Positions 37,477 through 46,438 of a stretch of DNA of 64,000 bases are shown piece by piece. The notes under the pieces were generated by a model. It did no database searches. It worked only from the letters and a program-made list of their open reading frames with translations, and was not told the DNA's origin. Positions within the stretch are counted from its first letter, which is position 1; each line of letters begins with the position of its first letter. Source of the stretch: Acinetobacter corruptisaponis (GTDB lineage: Bacteria > Pseudomonadota > Gammaproteobacteria > Pseudomonadales > Moraxellaceae); assembly GCF_030053775.1 (NCBI RefSeq), contig NZ_CP125669.1, positions 953,962 to 1,017,961 on the forward strand. Direction: 5' to 3'. Made by a program: the position numbers and the translations under genes.

Positions 37477-39357
37477 TTAGAAAAACCAGGCATAACCCAG
37501 TCCAAATTTCGTCCAATTCTTATGGTCTTGCTGTTCAAAATCCCAATTTAATCGCAGGGCGTTGTTTGAGTTAAAGCTATATTGAAGCTGTGTGCCCACT
37601 CTTAAATTCCATTGGTTTTGATCCTGCCAATATGGCAATTCAATTTGCACCACACTATTCATGTGATCTGACCATTGATTCATACAGCCTACAGTTGGCC
37701 CCAGTCCAGCACGCCAACCTTTATCCAGAGAACGCCCACCTTGTAGATGTCCCTGTAATTGGGCATAACAGAGATGTTGACGATCATAATCTGCCAGACT
37801 ATATCCCGCCTGCATATTCAGGTTAACCGCTCCATGCTGCTGTTCTTCATTAAATTGCCCATTATCGATTGCTTCCTGTTTCCAGCCAAAATTAAAGCCC
37901 CATGTCAATGGTGGTTTAAACGGTTGAATCGGATTATAAGAATTGACAGACAACAGGTCTAAATGTTCAAGCTTGAGTTTGTCATCACGATATTGCAGTC
38001 CACCATCCAGAAATAGCAGTTGCGTTCCTAGGCGGTAGCCGCCCTGTGGGTCAATCAAGTCATGATAGGCCTGACGATGCCCTAACTCTACAAAGTTTTT
38101 CCCCTGCACCTCACCCACATTAACAGAAACATTACGGGCATGATGTCCCTCAACAGGTTGCATTCTTGGTCGTACAGGTTCATGACGTTGTTTATCTACA
38201 TCAATCTGACTCCGTTCAGCCAGAAGTTGTCGTAACTGCGGTTGGGCAAAGTCAGCATCAACTTTACGACTGATATACTGCAAATATAAATCGTCATACG
38301 CCATTTCCAGAATTTTTGCCTGATCCTGAACACTATACGAATTTAAAGCTGCTGAAACTTGCTCTGCTGGCAGAAAAGCAATCTTGTGGGCAACTTTTGC
38401 CAAAGCTGTACCATGTTGCTTGGCTTGAGAAAGAAGTTGTGTTTCCAGTGCTGGGCGATAAACCACATCCTTAACAAGATTTTGCTGATCGACAGCCTTT
38501 AAGGTTTCAATTGGAATCGCTGCATAATTAAACTGTTTTTTTAAGTTTAGGCTTGGGCGAACCAGATCAATCAATCCCAGCAAACGATAGGCACAGTTAT
38601 CACTGGCAAAATAATAGGGAAAACTGACATGCTGCATTTCCCAAATATGCTCGACCAGAAAACGTGTTTCATCAGGTGCTAGGTTTAGCTCATACTCCCA
38701 CAAGTCACGGCTTTCAAAATCACCATATTCTTTCACCTTGCGATAATATGGCATCAGGGAATATTCACCTGGATACTGCCCTGTTAATCCTTTCCATGCA
38801 TAAGACCAGTTGTCTTCACCACTTACTGTGGCGGCATAGTTCACCGCATAGGACACCAGATTCAGTTGTTTTTGATCTTTTGGGTCTAAACGCAACAAGG
38901 TATGCCCAAACATTGAACTTGGATTGCCCATAAAATCTGTTGCATAAATCAAGGTCGCCTTATGTGGCTTAATTTGATTCATCCATTGGTCAAATTCAGG
39001 ACAATGAGCTACTGGAAGTTGCTGTGGATCAATCCTGAGTTGCTGTATCAACCAACGACTCCGTGCTGGAAATTTACAGCGAATCGACTGGTTATCAGGT
39101 GCGGAAATAAATAGGGCTTGAATATCAGCCTGTAATTCATGCTTTAGATTTGTTTGGCCATCTTCAGCGTAGAAATAACCTTTATATACCACCTCGCTTT
39201 TTTTTGCCTGATCTGCATACATCAACCGCTGCCAAGTGACCTGTTGATCAAGTTGTTGCTGTTCAGCGTGGTTGAGGTAATTCTGGATATGAGGTTCAAT
39301 TGCAGCATGTGTAAAATTACACATCAAGGCAGTCATCGCGCAGGTAACTAATTTCAT
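37477..39357 (-). CDS. DUF4105-family exported protein
   Basis: 626 residues. A short hydrophobic start (VTCAMTALMCNFTHAA) serves as signal peptide. The DUF4105 domain covers about 120-290 with DFMGNPSSMFGHTLLRLDP, an NlpC/P60-like block with Cys and His (ASDNCAYRLLGLIDL near 245). The C-terminal 200 residues alternate hydrophobic and polar residues and end in a phenylalanine (GLGYAWFF), suggesting an outer-membrane beta-barrel-like part. Probably a periplasmic or outer-membrane peptidase-like protein; activity not established. Confidence 0.85.
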   Translation of the reverse strand: MKLVTCAMTALMCNFTHAAIEPHIQNYLNHAEQQQLDQQVTWQRLMYADQAKKSEVVYKGYFYAEDGQTNLKHELQADIQALFISAPDNQSIRCKFPARSRWLIQQLRIDPQQLPVAHCPEFDQWMNQIKPHKATLIYATDFMGNPSSMFGHTLLRLDPKDQKQLNLVSYAVNYAATVSGEDNWSYAWKGLTGQYPGEYSLMPYYRKVKEYGDFESRDLWEYELNLAPDETRFLVEHIWEMQHVSFPYYFASDNCAYRLLGLIDLVRPSLNLKKQFNYAAIPIETLKAVDQQNLVKDVVYRPALETQLLSQAKQHGTALAKVAHKIAFLPAEQVSAALNSYSVQDQAKILEMAYDDLYLQYISRKVDADFAQPQLRQLLAERSQIDVDKQRHEPVRPRMQPVEGHHARNVSVNVGEVQGKNFVELGHRQAYHDLIDPQGGYRLGTQLLFLDGGLQYRDDKLKLEHLDLLSVNSYNPIQPFKPPLTWGFNFGWKQEAIDNGQFNEEQQHGAVNLNMQAGYSLADYDRQHLCYAQLQGHLQGGRSLDKGWRAGLGPTVGCMNQWSDHMNSVVQIELPYWQDQNQWNLRVGTQLQYSFNSNNALRLNWDFEQQDHKNWTKFGLGYAWFF

Positions 39358-39396
39358 TCAGCAACAAATATTTTAGGAATCATTAAAATTGAGTAT

Positions 39397-39429
39397 AAGA
39401 AAACCCTGCCATCAGGACAGGGTTTTCTT
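39397..39429. terminator. Terminator between the DUF4105 and DUF3015 genes
   Basis: 12-bp stem AAGAAAACCCTG/CAGGGTTTTCTT. On the - strand it ends the DUF3015 transcript; the T tract is within the stem. Confidence 0.8.
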
Positions 39430-39440
39430 GGTTCAACACA

Positions 39441-39911
39441 TTAAACGTAAGCTTTAAGAACAGAGTCTTTCGCCATTACGCTTTGTAAAGAGTCCAAAAC
39501 CTGAAGTGTATTTTTGTTTTTGCTTGAGTAGATTTCAGCAAAGTTGGCTTTTGAAACAGCAAAGAAGCGCGCCTTGTCTGTTGGTTTAATTTGCATGAGT
39601 TCAGCAAGTACATTTAAGCTTTCGCCCTGACCGACTGCCATATCACGCGCTAAAGATTCAGCATTTTCATTGGTAAAGGTAACGACCTGAGCAGTGACTG
39701 TACCACCCTGACGGCATCCTAAAGTACCAAATGTAATCCCAAGCAATTGGTTGGTAAAAATACCATTGGTTGTTGCAGCAAGAATTTTAGGTGCAACACC
39801 TTTTTGTCCCGCCCAAATTTGTGTACCAGCACCGCAACCAACGTCATTATCAGCCATTGCTACACTTGATCCAGCTGCCAATAAAGCTGCCAATGCAATT
39901 TTTTTCAACAT
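39441..39911 (-). CDS. DUF3015 periplasmic protein
   Basis: 156 residues. Clear signal peptide (KKIALAALLAAGSSVAMA, cleavage after AMA). The mature part begins DNDVGCGAGTQIWAGQKG and includes TTNGIFTNQLLGITFGTLGC, the DUF3015 signature, with two cysteines. Function unknown; the family is common in Acinetobacter. This is the last chromosomal gene before the right prophage. Confidence 0.9.
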   Translation of the reverse strand: MLKKIALAALLAAGSSVAMADNDVGCGAGTQIWAGQKGVAPKILAATTNGIFTNQLLGITFGTLGCRQGGTVTAQVVTFTNENAESLARDMAVGQGESLNVLAELMQIKPTDKARFFAVSKANFAEIYSSKNKNTLQVLDSLQSVMAKDSVLKAYV

Positions 39912-40228
39912 AGGAATGATCTCCAGTCCATTATTTTTTGATATTTGTTATCACTATTGTGTGGTGTAGTTTCACTTACACTTAAATTAAAATAGCGGGC
40001 TTAGTTTGTTTTAGCAAATAAAATTTGAAATAAATCTGAAATATATATAACAATAAAATAGCAACTTACATAACATTTTGTTTTATAAAATTATTGTTGC
40101 ATAAATAAAAGTATGGCTGCAAAATTCTTGCAAAACTTTAACAAAACTATCTCTACATCATCCTTTATCTTTGATTTTACTGACAGAAATTTGTAGCCAA
40201 GATTATAACCAAATTGTCTAAAAAACAA
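39912..40228. other. Intergenic region containing the left border of the right prophage
   Basis: About 320 bp, very A+T-rich. It should hold the DUF3015 promoter (on the - strand) and the host-phage junction. No tRNA, integrase gene or recognisable attachment repeat is visible, and no copy of the repeat at 6222. The exact border cannot be set without the other end of the prophage. Confidence 0.45.
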
Positions 40229-40267
40229 TCAAAACAAAAATGCTCACAATCAGACTTGAGAGTGAGC
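40229..40267 (-). terminator. Terminator at the end of the prophage late operon
   Basis: GCTCAC/GTGAGC stem (40242-40247, 40262-40267) followed on the - strand by a broken T tract. It is just after the endolysin gene. Confidence 0.7.
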
Positions 40268-40274
40268 GTTTTGC

Positions 40275-40859
40275 TCATGTTGAGAATTTTTTATAAGCAT
40301 TCCCAAGCTTCACATCATAATTGTTTTCTTTGTAGTCTTTACCATTGTATCCTAAAGCAAAGGCTTTCCAGTCTTTGTTTTTTAGTGCATTTATTAAGTT
40401 GTTATGCTTAATATAACGACACATAGCATCTAGCTGTAATGCCTCATCTTTATACATAGCATTAATAAATTGCTGAATAGAGTCATATCCAAGACTGTAC
40501 CAGTGATAGCCCATAACTTGTCCTATTCCCCAGCTACATGATTCTAAAGCTGAGACCCTATCATACTTTGCAGCATCATCTAATTTTTTATGCTGTACTG
40601 AATACAGACCATAGCCACCAGAAGTTTTACTACATAAATCTGGCCGCTTGATTTCCATTGTTTCAGCAATACTTCTTTTACCATTCACAATCAAGCGTTG
40701 ACGCATGACATGACGCTCAAAAAGAATGACTGGTGTACCATCATTATTGAATCCTGAACCTTTACATTCAACTTGAATAACTGCTTTCAATGCCGCTACT
40801 TCAACACCAAGCTTTTTAGCTTGCTCTATAATCTGCTGATCTGTTAATTTCTTACTCAC
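40275..40859 (-). CDS. Phage endolysin, N-acetylmuramidase family (DUF3380)
   Basis: 194 residues. The catalytic-glutamate region VIQVECKGSGF (Glu about 31) and VILFERHVMRQRL are family hallmarks, with SWGIGQVMGYHWYSLGY in the middle. It cleaves the sugar backbone of peptidoglycan at lysis. No signal peptide, so it depends on the holin encoded upstream, whose gene it overlaps by 8 bp. Last gene of the late operon. Confidence 0.9.
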   Translation of the reverse strand: MSKKLTDQQIIEQAKKLGVEVAALKAVIQVECKGSGFNNDGTPVILFERHVMRQRLIVNGKRSIAETMEIKRPDLCSKTSGGYGLYSVQHKKLDDAAKYDRVSALESCSWGIGQVMGYHWYSLGYDSIQQFINAMYKDEALQLDAMCRYIKHNNLINALKNKDWKAFALGYNGKDYKENNYDVKLGNAYKKFST

Positions 40860-41139
40860 TTCGATTCACCTTTTTTTCAATTAAGTTGCTCACGAAATGA
40901 GTACCCATGTAACCAATTGCCGATGCCGCGCCAACTGAAACAATCTGAGGGATACCGAGCCACTCAAGCACAGACCAGACACCAACAGAAAATAGGCCGC
41001 ACATGATTGATTCTGCAAAATCAGCCTTACCTAATTTTTTCTTAGTACGAAAATAAGCCATGATGAACCCCATAAAAAATGAAGTTAATGCAGTTCCAAA
41101 AGTTTGAAAAAGCTCTTGAATCCATTTCAATACATCCAT
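40852..41139 (-). CDS. Phage holin
   Basis: 95 residues with two to three hydrophobic segments (FGTALTSFFMGFIMAYF, MCGLFSVGVWSVLEWLGI, IVSVGAASAIGYMGT), a charged turn (RTKKKLGKAD) and a basic C-terminus; this matches lambda-type class II/III holins. It forms membrane holes that release the endolysin encoded next. Ribosome binding site AGGGGC before ATG. Confidence 0.85.
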   Translation of the reverse strand: MDVLKWIQELFQTFGTALTSFFMGFIMAYFRTKKKLGKADFAESIMCGLFSVGVWSVLEWLGIPQIVSVGAASAIGYMGTHFVSNLIEKKVNRSE

Positions 41140-41160
41140 AAATGCCCCTAATCTTGGTAA

Positions 41161-41195
41161 TAAAAAAACCCTGACTCTAATTAAAGGTCAGGGTT
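41161..41195 (-). terminator. Terminator between tailspike and lysis genes
   Basis: AACCCTGAC/GTCAGGGTT stem; seven T residues follow on the - strand. A partial copy of the phage repeat (ACCCAACAAACC) precedes it. Confidence 0.85.
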
Positions 41196-41214
41196 GATCA
41201 TGGTTTGTTGGGTA

Positions 41215-43377
41215 TTATGCTATTGCTATCCAAGATGTGCCGTTGTAGCGATAGAAAGTATTGCCCTGTAAAAATACGAAACCTACAGGCATCCCAGTCA
41301 ACGCACTACGTTCTGCAAATGTTCCGATGTTTTGAATATTTAAAACGGGATTAACACCGAACGGAATCACTTCAGAATCTGAACGCTGAGTAACAATAGA
41401 CTGAATCGTTGTTGTACCACTGCTCACTGTAATTAGCCCACAAACACACAGGGCGTTATTTATTTCTGCTGGGGTGTACACATACCGCCCCATACGATCC
41501 GCAGAATATGTTGCTAGCAGATACATATCCGCATCAGAACGCAATCTGAATATTCCTGATGATCCATCCAAACGCTGGGCTATTGATGCAAAATAGATTG
41601 TATTTCCGCGCGACAATGCTGTTGTGGGTGCATCATTCACGTAAAAGCTGAATCCACTCGCTGGGCGGTCAAACAATGCAAGAAAGGGCCCGCTATAGGT
41701 AAAGCTAATCTCGGTATTTGCAGGAATTTTTATCGCTTTTGGATACCATTGCTTAATGTATTGGTTTGCTGTATCAACAATTGACAAGGCTTTTGCCTTG
41801 GTAGAGGTCAGCCCAGTCACTTCATTTAAATTGAGGATATTTTGAGGGATGAGTGACTTGTTGAATTTTGTGGCAGGCAATCCGTAGTCTGCAATAATCA
41901 CATCACGCACACGCTCAGCAATCATGCGTGTTGCACGCCACTGATAATGCACATTATCTTCCCAAAAATATGTTGCGGGCAAGTTCGCAAACACGTTGTA
42001 GATGTTCACGAAGCGAACGTCGTATTCATCACACAAACGTTTCAGTGACGTGTTCCATGCTTTTGTTTTTTCTAAATATTCAGCGTTTCCGCCACGGTAC
42101 GGAATACTCAATACAATCGTCATCACGCCCGCAGTTTGCAATCTAACAATATGTTTTCGCATATAATCAATATACTGCTCACGAGTAAAGTTCTTGCTAA
42201 TATCATTTGTTCCCCAAGCGATAATACATATCTGGGGCGAAAAACTTGTAAGCATTGATTCTATGTTTTGCCATCCATATTCGGCTGTTTGACCTGGACT
42301 ACCATCGCCACGTACTCGACCCTCAGCATAATACACATAGTCTTTTAGCAGCATCTCAAGTGTAGCTGGATATGAACCCTCGCCGAGCGCTGTAACACGG
42401 TTTGCAGATGCATCACAAAAAGCTGTGTTTGAGTCCCCCCAAACAGCCACTGTTGGACCAACGCGCCAGAATGACTTTGCATCGTACAATATCCATGTCT
42501 CTTGCCTCAAAGTGCCTTTTAATATTTGCTCATGCGCTAAATAATTTGGAGTTAAAGCCCCTTTTGCTTGGGTTTTGACGAAATTATCATGACCTTTTAA
42601 GTCAATAATCTCTGAAATCTGCACAGTACCATCCATCAACTGCACATTATTATTATTGTTTATTAAATTGTTGATTGCAGCCGTGCTATCAACACCTGCT
42701 GTATGATCAATCAATAGGTTATCAAACGATGAAACAACATCCTTGTTTTTTTCGCGCTGGATGCGACCAGACCATGTCATTACAGCAGAGTCAACAGATG
42801 CTCCGCTACCATTCGAAATAATTGAATTTAAGATGTCAGCAAAGTAATTGCGTGTATAGGTATTTGCACTTGATAGAGTTGACTTATCACCATCAATACG
42901 CGCCTGAATCTCTGTGTTCAACTTATTTTGTAAGTTGGTGTCAGCCGCAATACGTGCCAATACTTCCGCATCAAGATCATTGCGTAAAATTAAATCGGCC
43001 GCAATACGGTCTGCAATTTCCTTATCAAGCTTTAAATTCAATAACCAATCTGCAACACCCAATTCTTGAAGCTTTCTCCAAATCTGATCAAAATCATAAT
43101 TTACAGGTTCAGGGCGAAATGAATTATTGTATGTCTGGTAGTCCGTATTACGCTCAAGAGGTGTGTCACGTTTGATAATGACTTTTGCTTGATTTATGGG
43201 TGCAGTTAAAAATATCACAGCATTATCAGTTAATGACCATTGCCCATTTTCAGGCTCAATACCATTAACAGTCACAATAAGAAACTCTTGTTTCTCGCAA
43301 TAAAATTCCAATGGAAATACCGTAGTAGTTCCATTGGCTACATACTCTTTATATGGAATCTGTTCAGGTACAGCCAT
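41215..43377 (-). CDS. Tailspike/tail fibre with SGNH esterase domain
   Basis: 720 residues from the ATG at 43377 (GGGTGG upstream). The N-terminal 120 residues (YVANGTTTVFPLEFYC, VIIKRDTPLERNTDY) form the head-binding domain typical of podovirus tail fibres. A helical linker follows (EIADRIAADLILRNDLDAE). The SGNH hydrolase domain (about 305-500) carries AVWGDSNTAF (Ser), WGTNDIS (Asn) and the EDNVHYQWRA block with Asp and His. The C-terminal 200 residues are receptor-binding-like. It probably deacetylates or esterolyses capsular polysaccharide of the host. Confidence 0.85.
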   Translation of the reverse strand: MAVPEQIPYKEYVANGTTTVFPLEFYCEKQEFLIVTVNGIEPENGQWSLTDNAVIFLTAPINQAKVIIKRDTPLERNTDYQTYNNSFRPEPVNYDFDQIWRKLQELGVADWLLNLKLDKEIADRIAADLILRNDLDAEVLARIAADTNLQNKLNTEIQARIDGDKSTLSSANTYTRNYFADILNSIISNGSGASVDSAVMTWSGRIQREKNKDVVSSFDNLLIDHTAGVDSTAAINNLINNNNNVQLMDGTVQISEIIDLKGHDNFVKTQAKGALTPNYLAHEQILKGTLRQETWILYDAKSFWRVGPTVAVWGDSNTAFCDASANRVTALGEGSYPATLEMLLKDYVYYAEGRVRGDGSPGQTAEYGWQNIESMLTSFSPQICIIAWGTNDISKNFTREQYIDYMRKHIVRLQTAGVMTIVLSIPYRGGNAEYLEKTKAWNTSLKRLCDEYDVRFVNIYNVFANLPATYFWEDNVHYQWRATRMIAERVRDVIIADYGLPATKFNKSLIPQNILNLNEVTGLTSTKAKALSIVDTANQYIKQWYPKAIKIPANTEISFTYSGPFLALFDRPASGFSFYVNDAPTTALSRGNTIYFASIAQRLDGSSGIFRLRSDADMYLLATYSADRMGRYVYTPAEINNALCVCGLITVSSGTTTIQSIVTQRSDSEVIPFGVNPVLNIQNIGTFAERSALTGMPVGFVFLQGNTFYRYNGTSWIAIA

Positions 43378-43389
43378 GTTGTCCACCCA

Positions 43390-45039
43390 TTAATTGTCAA
43401 AATCTAAAGTGGCTTCATGTACGCCACCGTTGGTTCTCCAATTAGGGCTTTCTTTGTACCCCTCTTTGTTGTGTATTTTCCCGACCCGTTCAGGCTGATC
43501 TGTGACAGCGCCAGACAAAGCATCTAAATGATCATCCTCTTGTTCCGTCACTGCTGGATTGAACATCCGCATTTGTTTGTATTGCTTGGATGTGTTTTCA
43601 CCCTCATGGGTATCAATGACAGACACATGGACCCACAGCATGCCTGAAACCAATGGTCCCTCTAGGCCCTCTAAAATGCGCTTGTTCTTGGCCTGTGATG
43701 AATGTATTTCTGATACACCACAACGAATTTTACGTTTCTTCAATGCCCCTTTAAGGGATGCTGGAAAGAAATTTCCTATACCGTTGGTCTCAATTGTGAC
43801 TCGTGGGACATGGAATTCTTCAATAAGATCGCATAGCTGCCAGACTTGGCCACCATTAATATTGCCATCGTCATCCGTCTCAACGACTGGGCCAAGCAAT
43901 TCAATAGAACGATGCCAATATTTATTACCAATATCATCATGGAGCACCAGCTCAACGGCTGATGTATCTGACTTGGTTTTACCTGAACTTGGGTCTGAAC
44001 GGCATGTCATCCCTACTATTTGACGTTCACCCAACATCATGATGTAGCGGCCATTGGCACGGCGTAGCACTGGCTCAACATCGTAGGCAATCATCTTGTC
44101 AGGGTCTAAACGGACGTTCCCGACAGGCTTGGCGTGTAGCTGATACTGTGAATCCCATTCATTCAGCGTACGACACTCTTTACGGCGCTTTTCCATTTCT
44201 TCGGGTGTGAATCTTTCAGCCCAAAGCGCATCACTATAAACATCAATGAGGTAGTGTTCTTTAGTAAAGATGATGTGATAGGCATTACCCTTTTTAATGT
44301 ATTGGTAATCCGCGCCCAGTAATAAAAACTTGGCTGTAACGCCAATACCACTAAATATATTTTTAGGTTCAAAACCAACAATGGCCGTTGAGCAATTCTC
44401 AAAACGTGCCTCATGCTCAAACATTTTCAGGATCATACATTTTGCTCCCAAGTTTTTTACATGGGTATAAAGGGAATCATGGGTATGTGGTGTACCGACA
44501 AATAGTTTTTGTCCACCTGGAATAAGAATGTGTGTCTGCTCAGAAAGGCGGTAGCGGAGTTTTTCCCGTGCCTCTGGTGTACCAATATTGCTGGGTACTT
44601 CCACATCATCATTCTGGATTTCATTTGCGCGTGCACCTGTGACGTTGGATAAAATGCCACGGGCATGTATAGAGCCGTGACGCACGTCTGTAGAACCTGT
44701 CACCCACCACTTTTGGGTCTCACCACGTTCTTTTTTAATATTGAACAATTGGCAAAGTGGATGACGCTCTAATACTTGTTCAGTACCACGGCTGACTTTG
44801 TAGGCATCTGGATCAGTTGCACCCTGATGCAAAATAAGATGGTCAGAATTACAGAATAATTTCCATGCGTTATAGATGTCTAAGATTGTGGATTTACCGT
44901 GTCCACGCGGCATCATCAATAAGCCAAGCGCACCATAATCTTCCAGAAAATCACAGACATCTAAATGGAAATCGGGAACGACCCAGTTAAGCGTTTCGGC
45001 ATAAACTAGGTAGAACGCTGCAAAGCCAACTTTAATCAT
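43390..45039 (-). CDS. Terminase large subunit
   Basis: 549 residues. ATP-driven DNA-packaging motor with nuclease. Walker A MPRGHGKST (about 43-51), Walker B-like NDDVEVP (about 130), and the nuclease acidic residues in CRSDPSSGKTKSDTSA (about 355) and DDHLDALSGA (about 510). Overlaps the small subunit gene by TGATG, so translation is coupled. Confidence 0.92.
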   Translation of the reverse strand: MIKVGFAAFYLVYAETLNWVVPDFHLDVCDFLEDYGALGLLMMPRGHGKSTILDIYNAWKLFCNSDHLILHQGATDPDAYKVSRGTEQVLERHPLCQLFNIKKERGETQKWWVTGSTDVRHGSIHARGILSNVTGARANEIQNDDVEVPSNIGTPEAREKLRYRLSEQTHILIPGGQKLFVGTPHTHDSLYTHVKNLGAKCMILKMFEHEARFENCSTAIVGFEPKNIFSGIGVTAKFLLLGADYQYIKKGNAYHIIFTKEHYLIDVYSDALWAERFTPEEMEKRRKECRTLNEWDSQYQLHAKPVGNVRLDPDKMIAYDVEPVLRRANGRYIMMLGERQIVGMTCRSDPSSGKTKSDTSAVELVLHDDIGNKYWHRSIELLGPVVETDDDGNINGGQVWQLCDLIEEFHVPRVTIETNGIGNFFPASLKGALKKRKIRCGVSEIHSSQAKNKRILEGLEGPLVSGMLWVHVSVIDTHEGENTSKQYKQMRMFNPAVTEQEDDHLDALSGAVTDQPERVGKIHNKEGYKESPNWRTNGGVHEATLDFDN

Positions 45040-45377
45040 CAGCTTGGGCGCTGTTTGCGCTCCTCAAGCTTCTTGGCAACGGATTCTAGTAGTGCCGCTG
45101 CCTGCATCTCTGGCGTGATCTTACGCTCGTTTGGATCACCTACGGACAGCTCATCATCATTGAGAATGCGCTTGATTTTCTCCATGCACGTCAGGGCTTC
45201 TTTTGCGCCTTTGTACAACCAAACTAGATCACCACGTCCCTGCTTATCAAAAATATCTTGGCCATAAGCTTCAGTGATTAAATCAATAGAACTGGATGCA
45301 GCCATTTCCAAAGACAGTTCCAGCTTCTCTTTGGTCTCAGGCTTTAAGTGACCGACTTTCTTCTTTTCAGTAGACAT
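45039..45377 (-). CDS. Terminase small subunit (by position)
   Basis: 112 residues, highly charged and helical (LKPETKEKLELSLEMAASSS). Directly upstream of and overlapping the large-subunit gene, the usual place for the DNA-recognition subunit. No family motif is certain. The ATG directly follows the T tract of a strong terminator hairpin: the only Shine-Dalgarno-like sequence, GAGGG, is in the 3' arm of that hairpin. Confidence 0.7.
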   Translation of the reverse strand: MSTEKKKVGHLKPETKEKLELSLEMAASSSIDLITEAYGQDIFDKQGRGDLVWLYKGAKEALTCMEKIKRILNDDELSVGDPNERKITPEMQAAALLESVAKKLEERKQRPS

Positions 45378-45379
45378 AT

Positions 45380-45420
45380 AAAAAACCCTCGTATATTTAG
45401 GTATATATACGAGGGTTTTA
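45380..45420 (-). terminator. Terminator hairpin carrying the terS ribosome binding site
   Basis: Arms AAAACCCTCGTATAT and ATATACGAGGGTTTT. On the - strand the 3' arm is followed by T6 and, two bases later, the terS ATG. GAGGG within the arm is 8 nt from the ATG, so a folded hairpin would hide it. Confidence 0.8.
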
Positions 45421-45437
45421 GGTGCGGTTTGGTGGGT
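45413..45437 (-). repeat. 25-bp phage repeat next to a terminator, copy 1
   Basis: On the - strand ACCCACCAAAC, C, GCACCTAAAACCC. It matches the copy at 59058-59082 in 24 of 25 positions and leads directly into the 5' arm of the terminator. Confidence 0.75.
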
Positions 45438-45445
45438 GAGTTACT

Positions 45446-46138
45446 CTACAGGGTAAGCAACTCCTCTTTGCTTAGATAACGTTTTATACTTCTACCAAGT
45501 TCCACAACCTCAGAACCAGCAATGATACTTTGCAAGGCACTCAAACGATCTGCAAAATTTACAATATTCACTGGGTAGTAAGTGTTAGGGAGTTTTTGTA
45601 TCAAAACGCCGCCTCTTTCGTGGATTGGATCAACCACTACAAACCACTGACAGCGTTCTTTGGGTGGTAAGAACAATAAGTCATCCTGAATAATATTGGC
45701 TATATGTAATGCGGTTCGGTCAACGATAGGAGAAGTTTTTAGTTCTGGCTGTGGCTGATCCAACGCCATAATGGTACGGATGACTTTTAAATAAAATGGT
45801 GGGCTAATCCACATGGCATAGGCATAGACCAATTCAAGGCAGACGTATGTGCCTTGTTTTAGTCCATCACTGCGATTACCACGAATAACATTAATTGCTC
45901 GCTTTAAGAGTGATGTCGGATTTCCGCCCTCACTAATTTCTTTTTCAATTTCATTAATTAAATCTTTGGTTTGCTGATTTTCAAGCCAATATTTAGGTCT
46001 ATATTTTTGTTCATGACCACTAGCCTTGTGTAAATCATTCAGGCAATAAAGCCCATCTTCATCTTGATGAATCGCAAATTCACCAATAGTTAAAGGCTTA
46101 TAGTTTGGGTTTTGAAAATTTTGTGCTAAATTAGACAT
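45446..46138 (-). CDS. KilA-N domain protein, probable antirepressor (Ant-like)
   Basis: 230 residues from the ATG at 46138, with AAGGAAAG 6 nt upstream; a TTG at 46168 is rejected. KilA-N domain at about 15-120 ([61 protein letters not shown]). KilA-N/BRO/ANT proteins bind DNA or repressors and often act as phage antirepressors. The C-terminal 100 residues ([13 protein letters not shown]...) are unknown. Downstream of the Arc-like gene on the same strand, as ant is to arc in P22. Confidence 0.8.
   Translation of the reverse strand: MSNLAQNFQNPNYKPLTIGEFAIHQDEDGLYCLNDLHKASGHEQKYRPKYWLENQQTKDLINEIEKEISEGGNPTSLLKRAINVIRGNRSDGLKQGTYVCLELVYAYAMWISPPFYLKVIRTIMALDQPQPELKTSPIVDRTALHIANIIQDDLLFLPPKERCQWFVVVDPIHERGGVLIQKLPNTYYPVNIVNFADRLSALQSIIAGSEVVELGRSIKRYLSKEELLTL
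46127..46132 (+). promoter_or_regulatory. Extended -10 promoter for the proposed antisense RNA
   Basis: TG-C-TAAATT at 46124-46132 is an extended -10 element on the + strand inside the start of the KilA-N gene; TTTGGG at 46104 is a weak -35. Transcription would start near 46139. Confidence 0.45.
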
Positions 46139-46203
46139 GTTGTCTTTCCTTTTAGATTGCGACACCAATCAAGCCCAATCCGCCAAGATCACGGGCTTTT
46201 TTG
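46139..46203 (+). ncRNA. Putative sar-like antisense RNA in the arc-ant gap
   Basis: A transcript from the extended -10 at 46127 would begin just outside the ant ATG, cover the ant ribosome binding site in antisense and stop at an intrinsic terminator (AAGCCC/GGGCTT, 46171-46198, then T6 to 46202). Its length of about 65 nt and its position match P22 sar RNA, which blocks ant translation and stops readthrough conflict. No expression data; the promoter is weak by sequence. Confidence 0.5.
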
Positions 46204-46257
46204 TTGTCTTGATTACACCATTATCAACAAAAATGAGAACATTAAAATCTACTTTCA

Positions 46258-46422
46258 TTATGTTTTCATCTCTTTACTTTGGTTCAAATAAAATTCAACT
46301 GCCTTATTCATTAAATAATTCATTGAACGATCTTCTTTTTTCGCTAAATCTTTTAAAGGTTTATGCAACTCTTTTTCCAATCTAAAGCGAACATCAGTGG
46401 GTTTGTTTTGCTCAGGTTTCAT
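46258..46422 (-). CDS. Arc-family ribbon-helix-helix repressor
   Basis: 54 residues (MKPEQNKPTDVRFRLEKELH...). The beta strand TDVRFRLEKEL and helices KPLKDLAKKEDRSMNYLMNKAVEFYL are the RHH fold; length is close to P22 Arc. Ribosome binding site AAGGATAG. It starts 17 bp from operator 1 and is 119 bp upstream of the KilA-N gene on the same strand, matching arc then ant. Confidence 0.85.
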   Translation of the reverse strand: MKPEQNKPTDVRFRLEKELHKPLKDLAKKEDRSMNYLMNKAVEFYLNQSKEMKT

Positions 46423-46438
46423 AACTATCCTTTTATAG

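Noticed and set aside
46138..46168. Upstream TTG start for the KilA-N gene
   Set aside because: The ATG at 46138 has a strong ribosome binding site; the TTG does not.
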